From Rebecca billardiae RCC1528 (taxonomy: Eukaryota; Haptophyta), in assembly GCA_965240325.2 (NCBI GenBank), contig OZ251234.1:310001-374000 (forward strand): a stretch of 64,000 nt of DNA. The letters run 5' to 3'. A program made the position numbers and the translations under genes. Within the stretch, counting starts at the first letter, position 1; the number at the start of each line of letters is the position of its first letter. Shown piece after piece: positions 10,301 to 23,317 of this stretch. The notes below the pieces were generated by a model. That model had not been told where the DNA came from. It saw only the letters and a list, made by a program, of their open reading frames with translations, and ran no database searches.

Positions 10301-13300
10301 GATGAGCAGCGCGGCGAACCACGCGGCGTTCTCCGCGACCGCGGCCGGCGGCTCGGTGCCGAAGCACACGTCGCGGCGCGGCGACGTGTTGGTCGCGCCG
10401 ACGGCGAGGATGGCGAGGATGTACAGGATGCACAGGCAGATGTTGGCGCACTGCGCCGCGCGGTAGTCGACAAGGTCCTTGTACGGCTGCGCGGTCGCGA
10501 GCAGCAGCGCGTAGAAGAAGGCGATGATCAGCGCGGCGACGAGCTGCATGATCGAGCCCTGATCGAAGAGGACGATCAGCGCGATCAGCAGCAGCTTGCG
10601 CGCCATGTCCACGAACTCCCACCACCACATGTTCGGGCGGAACGCGGCGAAGATGAAGCCGAACGCGCGCAGGTTGTGCCGCGCGCGCAGCCGCGACGAG
10701 CGCGACGGCTCGAGCCCGCCCGTCTGCGCGGCGTCGGCGTAGGCCTCCGCGCGCTTGCCGCCGGTGCGCAGCACGGTCGCGCCGACGTTGTCGAGCACGG
10801 GCCGCGAGCGGTGCTGCGTCGTGTGGATCGCCGCCGCCATGAAGTTGTCGTTGTTGATCGCGCCCGACTTGACGCCCTCGGCGATCAGGTTGCGCACAAA
10901 CTCCTCGTCCGACTCCCACGGCAGCGCGGGCCAGCGCTGCGCGTGCAGCAGCGTGCCGAGGAAGAAGAGCGGCACGCCCACCATGTACAGAAGCCCGAAG
11001 CCCGCGCCCAGCGCCGCGTAGATGCGCCAGTGCTCCGTGCCGCACTCCCAGAAGAGCTCGGCGGTGAGGAAGTCGGCGCGGCCGAGGTGCGTGCACGGGT
11101 AGAGCTCGACCACCGAGTACGCCATGATCGGGAACGCGACGAAGCCGGCGAAGAGGCGCGCCTTGAAGAGCGAGCGGTCCCACGTGATCGACGCGCCGTC
11201 GCACTTGCAGCAGCGGAAGCCGCGCAGCGACGCGGCGAACATCACCACGCACACCGCCGCCTTGAGCGCGAAGCGCAGGTAGATCGAGTCGTCGACGAGG
11301 CACGAGAACGACCACCAGCGGAAGTCGAGCATCAGGAAGCGCCAGAAGTTGACGAAGTAGCGGAAGGGCGTGGGCCACGGCACGCGGAACGCGTAGTCGA
11401 GCGTGCACATGATCTGCAGGTACGAGAGCACGATCTTGAAGCGCTCGTCCGCGGTGAAGCGCATGAAGCGCAGCGCGCGCGCCCAGACCGAGTTCTCGCC
11501 GTACAGCCCGAGCCGCGCAGTCGAGGGCTGCGCGCCCTGCTTCGCCGTCACGTTCGCCGTGGTCTCGCGCGGCGTGCCGAAGCGCGCGGTGAAGCCGCCG
11601 TAGTCGCGCGTCGTGCTCATCCCGTCGCCGCGCGCCGTCTCGCCGCCGCCCGCCGAGCGCGCGGTCGAGCTCGCGCGCGGGGTGAAGGGGAGCGAGAGGC
11701 GCGGCACGCGGCTGCGCGCGCTCGACTGGCGCGAGGACGGCTCGCCGTCGCGCGACTCCTCCACGTTGGCGCGCGTCACGCGGCGCAGCGCGGCGATGTC
11801 CGCGCGCCGGTTGCAGAACCAGCCGCACAGCCGCACCCAGCCGAGCAGCACGAGCGTGACGAACGCGACGATCAGCACGAAGACGAGCAGCGGGATCTCG
11901 AACTGCCACGGCTCGCACGCGAAGCAGTCGCCGAGCAGCGTGCGCTGGTGCCGCGGCGGGCACACGTCGCACAGGTGGCCCGTGCGCCCGCCGCAGCACA
12001 CCGACTCGAGCCCGCCGCCGCAGTACTCGGGCTCAAAGCACTCGTAGAAGGTGACGGCCGAGAGGCGCGGCTCGTCCTCGTCGTCCACCCAGCGCGAGCT
12101 GATCGGCCACGCCCACTGGCCGCGCTCGGCGCCGCGGAAGAGGCCCGACGTGCAGTTGCCGAACACGCCCTCCTCCGAGCCGCACGGCCAGCAGCGCGCC
12201 GCGCGGTCGAAGGAGAAGGAGTCCTCGGCGCAGCGCTGCCGGCAGTGCCCCGCGCCCTCCTCCTCCTGGTAGAAGCCCGCGACGCAGTCGGTGCACGCCG
12301 TCGCGCCCTTGTGCGACGCGTACGTGCCCTCGTCGCACGGCTCGCAGCCGTGGTTGCCGCGGTCGCGCTTGTACGTGCCCACGCCGCACCGCTCGCACTT
12401 GACCTCCGCGGCGTTGTACTTCCAGCCGGGCGGGCAGAGGCACTGCCCGCCCACGATCTCGAAGCCGAAGAAGTCGCACGTGCAGCCCGTCGCCGCGTTG
12501 CCCACGTCCGCCATCGCCGAGAGGTTGGCGCTGAGCAGCTCGGAGCAGGAGCGGCACTCGACGTTGCCGTGCTCGGGCTTGAACGTGCCCTCGGGGCACA
12601 CGTCGCACGCGCGGTTGACGTCGTCGTACTGCGTGCCCGGCGGGCACTCGCACCGCGCGCTCGCGCCCGAGCCGCGCAGGTCGAACGAGATGTGCGAGCA
12701 CACGCACTGCTCGACGCTCGTCGCGCCGGTCAAGACGGTGGTGAGGTGCTCGTCCGTGTCCGCGCACGCCGCGCACGCGTCGCGGCTCACGACCGCCTTG
12801 TAGAAGCCCTCGGCGCACGGGCAGCACGTGCGGCTCACCGCGTCGTACCCCGTGCCCGCCGGGCAGAGGCACGTCGGGAAGCCCGCGGCGCTCGTCGCGA
12901 GCACGAACGAGTCGTGCCAGCAGACGCAGTCGTCGACGGACGCGGCGCCGCCGGGCGCGGAGGTGAGGTGCGGGTCGATGTCGGCGCACTGGTCGATCAC
13001 GTTGCCCTCGGGCCCCGTCGTCCTGGGCAGCGTGCCCTCCTGCTTGAGCGTGCACCCGTCCTCGACGCGCTCGTACAGCTCGGCGCACTGGCAGTACCGG
13101 CCCCAGCCGTCGCCCTCGGTGGTGACGGTCACCTCGCCGCGCCGCCGGCTCGTCTCCTCGCAGAAGCAGTCGTTGGGCGAGGCGGAGGCGGTGCGCGCGG
13201 TGATGAGGAAGCTGTCGAGCTCCTTGCACCAGTGGCACGGCGAGAGCGACGTGCCGTTGCGGAAGTAGTTGAGCCGGCACTCGGTGCACGTGCCGCTCGC

Positions 13301-16300
13301 GGACGCGTACTCGTACCCGGGCGGGCAGAGGCACTGCCGCTCGAGGCCCGAGCCGACCTCGACGAGCGAGTCGTCGTCGCACACGCACGAGCTCACGTCG
13401 ATCGAGCCCATCTGCTCGGTGGTGAGGTGCGCGTCGATCTCGCCGCACGTCGAGCACGCGACGGTGCCGACAAAGTCCTTGTAGCTGCCGATCGCGCACA
13501 GCTCACAGCCCGTGTCGTACACGCTGCCGCCCACCGTGACGGTCGCGGCGCCGTACCCGACGTCGCACACGCAGCGCGCGTCGGTGCCGTTGCCCAGCTT
13601 GACAAAGCCCGCGTGCATGCACTCGCACGAGTCGATGTCGGGCGCGCCCTCGGCGAACGTCGTGAGGAACGGGTCGATCGCGTCGCAGCGCGAGCACTCC
13701 TCGTTGCCGCGCCCGTCCTTCCAGTAGCCGATCGGGCACGGCGTGCACGCGGAGCCGTCCAGGTACTCGCCGGCCAGGCAGAGCGGCGGCGGCGAGGGCG
13801 GCGGCGAGGGCGGCGGGCTGGGCGGCGGCGCCGGAGGCGGCGGCGGCGGCGGGCTCGGCGGCGGCGAGGGCGGCGGGCTCGGCGGCGGCGACGGCGGAGG
13901 CGTGGGCGGCGGGCTCGGCGGAGGCGTGGGCGGCGGGCTCGGCGGCGGGCTCGGCGGCGGCGAGGGCGGCGGGCTCGGCGGTGGCGAGGGCGGCGGCGAC
14001 GGCGGCGGGCTCGGCGGCGGCGACGGCGGCGGCGACGGCGGCGGCGACGGCGGCGGCGGGCTGGGTGGCGGGCTGGGCGGCGGGCTCGGAGGAGGCGAGG
14101 GCGGCGGCGAGGGCGGCGGCGGGCTCGGCGGCGGGCTCGGCGGCGGGAACGGCGGCGGGCTCGGCGGCGGGCTCGGCGGCGGCGACGGCGGCGGCGACGG
14201 CGGCGAGCCCGGCGGCGGCGGGCTCGGCGACGGCGGCGGCGGGCTCGGCGACGGCGGCGGCGGCGGGCTCGGCGGCGGCGGCGGCGGGCTCGGCGGCGGG
14301 CTGGGCGGCGGGCTCGGCGGCGGCGGCGACGGCGGCGGGCTCGGCGGCGGCGACGGCGGGCTCGGCGGCGGCGACGGCCGGTCCACGACGCGCGAGACCG
14401 CCTGCGCAATGATCGTGTTTGTGTTGTTCCAGAAGAGGTACACGTCGTAGTCCTCGAGCTCGGTCACGCTGTTGCCCAGGTTGATCTGCCCCGTCTGCAG
14501 CGGCGCGTAGCTCCACACGAGCGGCGGGTCGCCCGTGTGCTCGCCCAGCGCGATCTGCTCGATCTCGACCAGCTGGCGCACGCGCCGGCCGCTCTGGCGG
14601 AAGAGGCCCACCCAGTTCTCCGCGCTCACCGTGCGCGGCTCCACCCAGTACGTGACCAGCTGGTCCTCGCCCACAAAGTAGTACGGCTGCGACATCGAGA
14701 TGATCGCGGGGATGAGCGGCGGCGGCGACGGCGGCGGGCTCGGCGGCGGCGGCGAGGGCGGCGGGCTTGGCGGCGGCGAGGGCGGCGGCGACGGCGGCGG
14801 TGGCGGCGGCGGGCTCGGCGGCGGGCTCGGCGGCGGGAGGGGCGGCGGGCTCGGCGGCGGGCTCGGTGGCGGGAGTGGAGGCGGGCTCGGCGGCGGGAAC
14901 GGCGGCGGGCTCGGCGGCGGCGAGGGCGGCGGGCTCGGCGGCGGGCTCGGCGGCGGGCGCGGCGGCGGGCTCGGCGGCGGGAGGGGCGGCGGGCTCGGCG
15001 GCGGGCTCGGCGGAGGCGACGGTGGCGGGAAGGGCGGCGGGCTCGGCGGCGGCGACGGCGGCGGCACCGGCGGCGGCGGGCTCGGCGGCGGCGGGCTCGG
15101 CGGCGGGCTCGGCGGCGGGCTCGGTGGCGGCGGGCTCGGTGGCGGGCTCGGCGGCGGGCGCGGCGGCGGGCTCGGCGGCGGGCTTGGCGGTGGCGGGCTC
15201 GGCGGCGGGCTCGGCGGCGGCGCAGGCGGCGGGCTGGGCGGTGGCGACGGTGGCGGGCTCGGCGGCGGCGGCGGCGGTGGGCTGGGCGGCGGGAATGGCG
15301 GCGGGCTGGGCGGCGGCGACGGCGGCGGGTGTGGCGGCGGCGACGGCGGCGGGCTCGGCGGCGGGCTCGGCGGCGGCGGGCTCGGCGGCGGGCTCGGCGG
15401 GCTCGGCGGCGGGCTGTAGTGACACGTGATGTCGCCGTTGACCGTCGCCGTCGAGTCGTAGTTCCACGCGAGCGAGTCGGTGCAGCCGAAGTAGTGGCAC
15501 TCGGCGACCACATTGATCACCACGTTCGAGTCGTAGTTGTCCGCGAGCGAGTCGCCGCAGCCGGTGGGCGGGGGTGGAGAGGGCGGCGGCGCAGGCGGCG
15601 GCGAGGGCGGCGGCGAGGGCGGCGGCGCAGGCGGCGGCGAGGGCGGCGGCGAGGGCGGCGGCCTGGGCGGCGGCGCAGGCGGCGGCGAGGGCGGCGGCGA
15701 GGGCGGCGGAGGCGACGGCGGCGGCGACGGCGGTGCGCTCGGGGGCAGGCTCGGTGGCGGACCCGGCGGCGGTGACGGCGGCGGCGACGGCGGCGGGCTC
15801 GGCGGCGGCGGGCTCGGCGGCGGGAAGGGCGGCGGGCTCGGCGGCGGGCTCGGCGGCGGGCTCGGCGGCGGCGGGCTCGGCGGCGGCGACGGCGGCGGGC
15901 TCGGCGGCGGGCTCGGCGGCGGGCTCGGCGGTGGCGGCGGCGGGCTTGGCGGCGGGCTTGGCGGCGGCGACGGCGGCGGGCTCGGCGGCGGCGACGGCGG
16001 CGGAGGGCTCGGCGGCGGGCTGGGCGGCGGCAGGGGCGGCAGGCTCGGTGGTGGCGAGGGCGGCGGCGGGCTCGGCGGCGGCGAGGGCGGTGGCGAGGGT
16101 GGCGGGAACGGCGGCGGAGACGGCGGCGGCGATGGCGGCGGGCTCGGCGGCGGCACGGGCGGCGGAGGCGAAGGCGGCGGGGGTGGCGGCGGGCTCGGCG
16201 GCGGCGGACGAGGCGGCGGGCTCGGCGGCGGCATGGGCGGCGAGCTGGGCGGCGGGCTCGGTGGCGGGCTCGGTGGCGGTGGCGGCGGCGGGCTCGGCGG

Positions 16301-18310
16301 GGGGCTCGGCGGGGGGGGCGGGGGGCTGGGCGGCGGGCTGGGCGGCGGGCTCGGAGGCGGCGGCGGGCTCGGTGGTGGCGATGGCGGCGGGCGCGGCGGC
16401 GACGATGGCGGCGGGCTTGGGCTCGGCGGTGGCGGCGACGGGCTCGGCGGCGGCGGGCTCGGCGGCGGTGGCGGCGGGCTCGGCGGCGGGCTCGGCGGCG
16501 GGAAGGGCGGCGGGCTCGGCGGCGGCGACGGCGGCGGGCTGGGCGGCGGGCTGGGCGGTGGGAATGGCGGCGGACTCGGTGGCGGCGACGGTGGCGGCGA
16601 TGGGGGCGGGCTGGGCGGCGGCGGCGGCGGCGGGCTGGGCGGCGGGCTGGGCGGCGGCGGCGGCGGCGGGCTCGGCGGCGGGCTCGGCGGTGGCATCGGC
16701 GGCGGGCTCGGCGGCGGGCTCGGCGGTGGCGGCGGCGGCGGGCTCGGCGGCGGGCTCGGCGGCGGGCTCGGCGGCGGGCTCGGCGGCGGCGGCGGCGGCG
16801 GGCTTGGTGGCGGGCTCGGCGGCGGGCTCGGCGGCGGCGGCGGCGGCGGGCTGGGCGGCGGGTTTGGTGGCGGCGACGGTGGCGGGCTCGGCGGCGGTGG
16901 TGGCGGCGGGCTCGGCGGCGGGCTTGGCGGCGGCGGCGGTGGGGGGCTCGGCGGCGGCGGCGGGTGGAGCGGCGGCGGGCTCGGCGGCGGGCTCGGCGGC
17001 GGGGGTGGCGCGCTCGGCGGCGGCGGCGGGCTCGGCGGCGGCGAGTACTCGCACAGGTCGGTGGCGCCGCCCGTCGCGCTCGAGTCGTAGTTGAACGCTG
17101 CCGGGTCGGTGCAGCCGAAGTAGTGGCACTCGGCGACCACGTTCACCACCACGTTCGAGTCGTAGTTGTCCGCCTTCGGGTCGCCGCAGCCGGTCGGCGG
17201 CGGCGGGCTGGGCGGCGGGTGCGGCGGCGGGTGCGGCGGCGGCGGCGAGGGCGGTGGCGGGCTGGGCGGCGGGCTCGGCGGCGGGCTCGGCGGCGGCGGC
17301 GGCGGCAAGCTGGGCGGCGAGGATGGCGGCGGCGACGGCGGCGGGCTCGGCGGCGGCGGCGGCGGCGAGGACGGCGGCGGCGATGGTGGCGGGCTCGGCG
17401 GCGGCGGCGGCGGCGGGCTCGGGGGCGGCGATGGTGGCGGGCTCGGCGGTGGCGGCGGCGGCGGGCTCGGCGGCGGCGCCGGCGGTGGCGGCGGCGGCGG
17501 GCTTGGCGGCGGGCTCGGCGGCGGAGGCGGAGGCGGTGGCGGCGGCGGGCTCGGTGGCGGGCTTGGCGGCGGCGAGGGTGGCGGCGATGGCGGCGGCGGC
17601 GGCGGACTTGGCGGCGGCGGCGGCGACGGGCTCGGCGGCGGCGGCGGCGATGGCGGCGGCGGGCTCGGCGGCGGGCTCGGAGGCGGCGGTGGCGGCGGGC
17701 TCGGCGGCGGGCTGGGTGGCGGGAACGGCGGCGGGCTCGGCGGCGGGCTCGGCGGCGGGCTCGGCGGCGGCGGGCTCGGCGGCGGGCTCGGCGGCGGGCT
17801 CGGCGGCGGGAAGGGCGGCGGGCTCGGCGGCGGGCTCGGCGGCGGCGACGGCGGGCTCGGCGGCGGCAGCGGTCGGTCGACCACGTTCATCACCGTCTGC
17901 GCCATCACCGACTGCGTGCCGTTCCAGAAGAGGCACACGACGTAGTCCTGGACGTTGCTCACGTTGTGCCCGAAGTCGAGGTCGCCCTCCTGCCCCGGCG
18001 CGTACTGCCACGCCAGCGGCGGCTCCTCCGACGACTGCTCGCCGATGATGATCGAGTCGACGTCGAGCAGCTGCCGGAAGCGCCGCTGCTCCGGGTTGAA
18101 GATGCCGATCCAGTTGCTCGAGTGCACGGTGCGCGGCTCGACCCAGTACCGGGCGTGCTGGTCCTCGCCGACGAAGTAGAAGGGGCGCGACATGCCCACC
18201 CACGCCGGCGTGAGCGGCGGCGGCGACGGCGGCGGGCTCGGCGGCGGCGGGCTCGGCGGCGGCGACGGCGGCGGGCTGGGCGGCGGCGGGCTCGGCGGCG
18301 GGCTCGGCGG

Positions 18311-18343
<33 letters not shown>

Positions 18344-19903
18344 CGGCGGCGGCGACGGCGGCGGGCTGGGCGGCGGCGGGGTCGGCGGCGGGCTCGGCGG
18401 CGGCGGCGGCGGCGGGCACACGATCGGGTCCGGGTACGCCAGCTGGCACTCGTCCGAGCCCGCGAGGCAGCAGTCGTACATGCAGCGGCCGTGCGCGACC
18501 TCGTCGCACGCGAGGTGCGCGCACAGCGCCTCCGCGTTCGACGTCTCCATCAGGCAGCAGTCGATGCCCGGCCGGGCGCACGGCGGCGTGACGATCTCGT
18601 CGTCGCCGCACGCCGCGCGCATCCTCGTGAACGCCGCCGAGCCCGTCGAGAAGAGCAGCTGCCAGTCGCCCAGCTGCGTGTCGTCGTCCTCGGACGAGCA
18701 GAGGCCCGAGTGGCTCGCAGCCGGCTCGACGTGCGACTCGGGCGTGCGCACGTACACGTCGAACCAGAAGGCGGTGGGCGAGACGCCGCCGCCGTACCCG
18801 GTGCGGCGGAAGATGCGCACGGTCGTCTGGCCGAGCGTGATGAAGACCGTGTCGAGGATCAGGTTGGGCTCCTTGTCCTCGCCGTAGTTCAGCTCCATCA
18901 CGACGCCGTCCGCGAAGCGGTACACGCCCGTGCCGCTGAGCGCGCGGAGGAACGCCTCGGTCGAGCCGTCGACCAGCAGCGTGCTGCCGTACAGCTCGAA
19001 GGTGTGCTCGCCGATCTGGACGGCGATCGCGGCGTTCACCGACGCCGCCGCGCCCCAGATGCACTGGTACGTCTGCACGTGCAGCCCCGCCGCGGGCACG
19101 TCCGCCAGGTCGAACGCGCCCAGCCCCTGGAACTCGTACCGCACGCCGCCCCACGTGGTGAAGTGCGGGTCGCCGATCGACTCGCACACGGCAATGCCCT
19201 CGGGCACGGCGGGCGGCGAGGAGGGCGCGGGCGGCGCGGAGGGCGCGGGCGGCGCGGAGGGCGCGGGCGCGGGCACCGGGCACTCCTTCCCCGGGAAGCA
19301 GCGGAACACCCAGTAGCCGGTGCCGCCGTAGTTACCGAGGCACTCGGTCGTGCCCTCGCAGCACGGCTTGTGCGCGCCCGACGCCCAGGGGTCGCCCTCC
19401 GCCGCGGTGCACATGGACGGGTCGGGCGGGTCGTTGCACTTCTCGAGGCAGAGGTACGAGGCGACGCCGTCCGAGTCCCAGTCGCCCAGGCACTCGCGCA
19501 GGCCCGGGCAGCACGGCAGCTTGGGCCAGCCGTTGCGCCACGGGTCGAGCGGATAGACCGTGCACGTCGCCGGGCTCGGCGGCGGCGGCGGCGGCGGGCT
19601 CGGCGGCGGCGACGGCGGCGGCGGCGGCGGCGGGCTCGGCGGCGGGCTCGGCGGCGGCGGCGGCGGCGGGCTCGGCGGCGGCGACGGCGGCGGCGGGCTC
19701 GGCGGCGGCGGCGGCGGCGGGCTCGGCGGCGGCGGCGGCGGCGGGCTCGGCGGCGGCGGCGGCGGCGGGCTCGGCGGCGGCGGCGGCGGCGGGCTCGGCG
19801 GCGGCGGCGGCGGGCTCGGCGGCGGCGGCGGCGGCGGGCTCGGCGGCGGCGGCGGCGGCGGGCTCGGCGGCGGCGGCGGCGGCGGGCTCGGCGGCGGCGG
19901 CGA

Positions 19904-19936
<33 letters not shown>

Positions 19937-20343
19937 CGAGTAGTGGCAGAGCACCGCGCCGCCCTCCGTCGCGCTCGAGTCGTAGTTGAACGCGGCCGGG
20001 TCGGTGCAGCCGTGGTACTGGCACGCGGTCGGCACGTTCACCACAACGTTCGGGTCGTAGTTGTCCGCGGACGGGTCGCCGCAGCCGGTCGGCGGCGGGG
20101 GCGAGGGCGGCGGGCTCGGCGGCGGCGGGCTCGGCGGCGGCGGCGCCGGGCTCGGCGGCGGCTTCGGCGGCGGCGAGCTCGGCGGGGGCGGCGGGCTCGG
20201 CGACGGCGGCGGCGGCGCCGGGCTCGGCGGCGGGCTCGGCGACGGCGGCGGCGGGCTCGGCGGCGGCGGAGGCGGCGGCGGGCTCGGCGACGGCGGCGGC
20301 GGCCGCGGCGGCCGGCTCGGCGGCGGCGGGCTCGGCGACGGCG

Positions 20344-20376
<33 letters not shown>

Positions 20377-20448
20377 ACGGCGGTGGCGGCGGCGGGCTCG
20401 GCGACGGCGGCGGCGGCCGCGGCGGCGGGCTCGGCGGCTCGCTCGGCG

Positions 20449-20481
<33 letters not shown>

Positions 20482-21579
20482 ACGGCGGCGGCGGCGGCGG
20501 GCTCGGCGGCGGCCGAGGGGGCGGCGGGCTCTGCGGCGGCGGCGGCGGCGGGGGGCTCGGCGGCGGCGGCGGCGGCGGCGGGCTCGGCGGCGGGCTCGGC
20601 GACGCCGGCGGCGGCGGCGGCGGGCTCGGGCTCGGCGGCGGCGGCGAGAGCGTGCGCCGGTACGGCAGCACGTTTGAGCACTCGGACGGGCCGGCGCCGT
20701 TGTGCGCGCGCACGCACACGTCGTACGTCACGTCCACCTCGGCGCCGAGGCACACGATGCCCTGCGGCGGCGGGCGCGCGCCGATGTAATCCGGGCAGAA
20801 CAGCCCCGAGTCCGGCGAGATGTCGAACGAGTAGTGCGTGATCGCCGAGCGCGTGTCCTCCTCCTCGTCCGTGAGCCGCGGCGGCCTCGCCCAGATCGTG
20901 CGCGCGCCCGGCGACTCCCGGTTGTCGTCGACGCTGAGCAGCAGCGGCGGGTGCCACACGCTGTCGGGGTCGGTGTGGCACCGGCCCGGCCGCTCCGGCC
21001 GCACGCGCCACCGGCCGTCCGGCCCGCACTCGATCTCGCCCGAGCCCCACTCGCCGTCGTCGTTCGAGCACGAGACGCCGCACACCTTGCCCTCGGCGTT
21101 GAGCATGTCGCACTCCTCGTCGTCCGAGTTGGGCGCGAGCCCGGTCGCGCGCGGCGGCGTGAGGTCGGCGCAGTACACGAGGGGCACCGGCGGGCGCGCG
21201 GAGGCGGTGAAGCGCACGTAGTCCTTCTCGTGGCCCCACGTCTTGATCACGTACTTGCCGTCCACCGCGGACAGCACCAGCGCGTTCACCCAGTCGAACG
21301 CCTGCACCTCGGAGCCGCTCAGGTCGACGACGAGCTCGAGGTCCTCCTGCCACGGCGTCAGGTAGATGAAGCCGTTGTTCTCGGCGGCGCAGCCGTCGCC
21401 CGAGCCGCACCAGATGTGCTCGTCCGACTCGTCCGCGGCGTAGTCGCACTGCTGCTTGGACCACGCGTAGCACCCCGTCGACGAGACCTCCGCCGCGTGC
21501 GTCCAGCAGCAGCCGTTGCACGAGCTGCCGTAGTTGCAGTTGCGGCACTGGTACGCGTCGTCGTCGCTCGAGTCGTCGC

Positions 21580-21637
<58 letters not shown>

Positions 21638-21854
21638 TCCGCTGTCGTCGTCGTCGTCGTCGTCGCCATCGGAGGCGTGCGAGCTCGAGCACCAGACGAA
21701 CTCGTCGTCGTCCATTCGATCGCACGTGGCCTTGCTCCAGCCGGTGTAGCAGCCGCACTGGTTGTTCTCAACGGCGGGCTTGTAGCAGCACGCGGCGCCG
21801 GGGCAGCTCGAGCCGTATTGGCAGGCGCCGCAGTAGTCTGCCGTGGACATGCCG

Positions 21855-21902
<48 letters not shown>

Positions 21903-22193
21903 TCACCGAGGCGGCGGCGCTGCTGCCGCTTGCCGCTGCGCTTGCCGCTGTGCTTGCCGCTGCGCTTGCTGCCGCTGAGGCGGCGGCGGCGGCGCGTGGC
22001 AGCCTTTGCCTTCGTGCCCGCGCTCTCGGCGTCGCGCAGATCGGCCGTGCCGAGGCTGCGCGCCGTGAGCGACTCGCGGAGGCGGCGGCGCGACTCGACG
22101 AGGAAGCTCCACCTCTCCATCTCGCGCGGGCTCGACTTGGCGGCGCCGAGGCGGCGCTGCTGGGCGAGGCGGCGGCCGCGGCGGTCGCTGTCG

Positions 22194-22235
<42 letters not shown>

Positions 22236-23317
22236 GAGTTGGAGGGCGCGAGATTGCCGCGCTCGCAGCGCGCAAAGTCGAAGGACGGGCACGACTGGTC
22301 GTCGGGGACGGGCCGCGTGCACATCGCGTTGTCCGAGCACGTGAAGCCGCCCGTCCACTCGCCGTTCCTGCAGATCAGCTGGCCGTACTGCTGGTAGCCG
22401 GGCAGGCACGACGCGGGGCAGAAGAAGCCCGAGATCACGTTGATGCAGCCGGCGATCGACTCGTCGAGGACGTTCGCGACGACGGGGAGCGAGGTGCACT
22501 GGTCGCCGCCGTCGGCGACGGTCGCGCCGATCAGGATGGCCTTGGGCTCGACGTCGCCCTGGCTCGTCTCGAAGCCCATGCGGCACGGGTAGCGCAGCGG
22601 CTGGCTCGTCATCGGCTGGCTCTGCGTGCACGCGTCGCAGTACTCGTCGGCCGAGCGGAGCTTGTCGTCGTAGTCCTCGGTCCAGATCTGGTAGATGCCG
22701 GAGCGGAAGCCGACGAACGAGTTGTAGTACCACGTCACCATGTCGACGGGCTGGTTCCGATACCGCCGGTAGTAGCCCCACGTGATCACCCAGCGCGAGA
22801 AGCCGCAGTTCTGCGAGACGCCCGCGCTCGTGTCCGTCGGCCGCACCCACGTGCCGAGGCCGCCGTCGGGCGGCGCGGTGCCGTCGTCCCACTCGTCGTA
22901 GCACGTGATGAAGTGCCGGTCGGAGACGATCTCGCCGAGCTGCGCCGCGCCCGGGATCGACTTGGTCGAGCACGCCTGGCTCGAGCTGCCCCACGGCGCG
23001 GCGTACAGCAGCGAGCGCACGTACGCGTCGTAGTCGCCGATCAGGTCCGTGTACCCAGCGTCGCACCAGTTGTCGAACGTGTAGTCGAAGGGCTGGCCCT
23101 CGGGCGGGATCACGTGCATGCGCCCCGGCGTGAACGTCGGGTGCCCATGGTATGTGCCCAAGAACCACGTGACGACGCCGGGCTGGTCCGGGCTGGTCGC
23201 TGAGCAGAACGACGAAAGGTGGGCGCGCGCAGCGCTCGGCAACAGAAGCGGCAGGAGCGCCGACAGGGCCCACCCGGCGCGACCGCCGCGCGGGCGGTGG
23301 GCGGCGTCAGGGCCCAT
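7382..23317 (-). CDS. Giant modular surface receptor: VWD, GCC2/GCC3, SPPP and multi-TM
   Basis: One uninterrupted 5311-residue frame with an ATG at 23317 and a clear signal peptide (about 1-32, ALLPLLLPSAARA). Approximate order by residue: Cys/Trp-rich N-terminal domain (33-360); three poly-Asp tracts and Arg-rich segments (360-590); Cys-rich part and FN3-like stretch (790-885); SPPP; GCGDP/GCTDP..NYD module (1080-1125); paired CCxG Cys motifs (1252-1340); VWD domain (GDPHFTTWGG, about 1375-1560) with a following Cys-rich C8-like part; W-I-G-I-F domain (1703-1812); two more GC.D modules (2043, 2586); second W-V-G-L-F domain (2868-2978); SPPP; GCC2/GCC3-like Cys repeats (3180-3780); TM1 near 3802-3830, then about seven further hydrophobic segments to 4345; repetitive cytoplasmic tail (4520-5305). 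The organisation resembles the large GCC2/GCC3 multi-TM proteins of protists. A role in adhesion or sensing at the wall/scale layer is inference. Confidence 0.9.
7400..9760 (-). repeat. Tandem repeats encoding cytoplasmic FPxxDFG / ARSEAES tail
   Basis: Two in-frame repeat families form the C-terminal tail of the 5311-residue protein. From 9760 to about 8100 there are roughly twenty units with FP[PG]xDFG, alternating with TDRSDY and ARAQQRRR elements. From about 8050 to 7480 there are several units carrying NTARSEAES, FPGDEDIF and SRPES. Copies are nearly identical at the nucleotide level. Acidic-aromatic and Ser/Arg-rich elements alternate, giving a low-complexity charged tail. Confidence 0.85.

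Noticed and set aside
8579-15775. Plus-strand open frame of about 2400 codons
   Set aside because: It is the antisense of the 5311-codon gene. Its residues are almost only Arg/Ala/Val/Gly from GC-rich repeats, with no domain.
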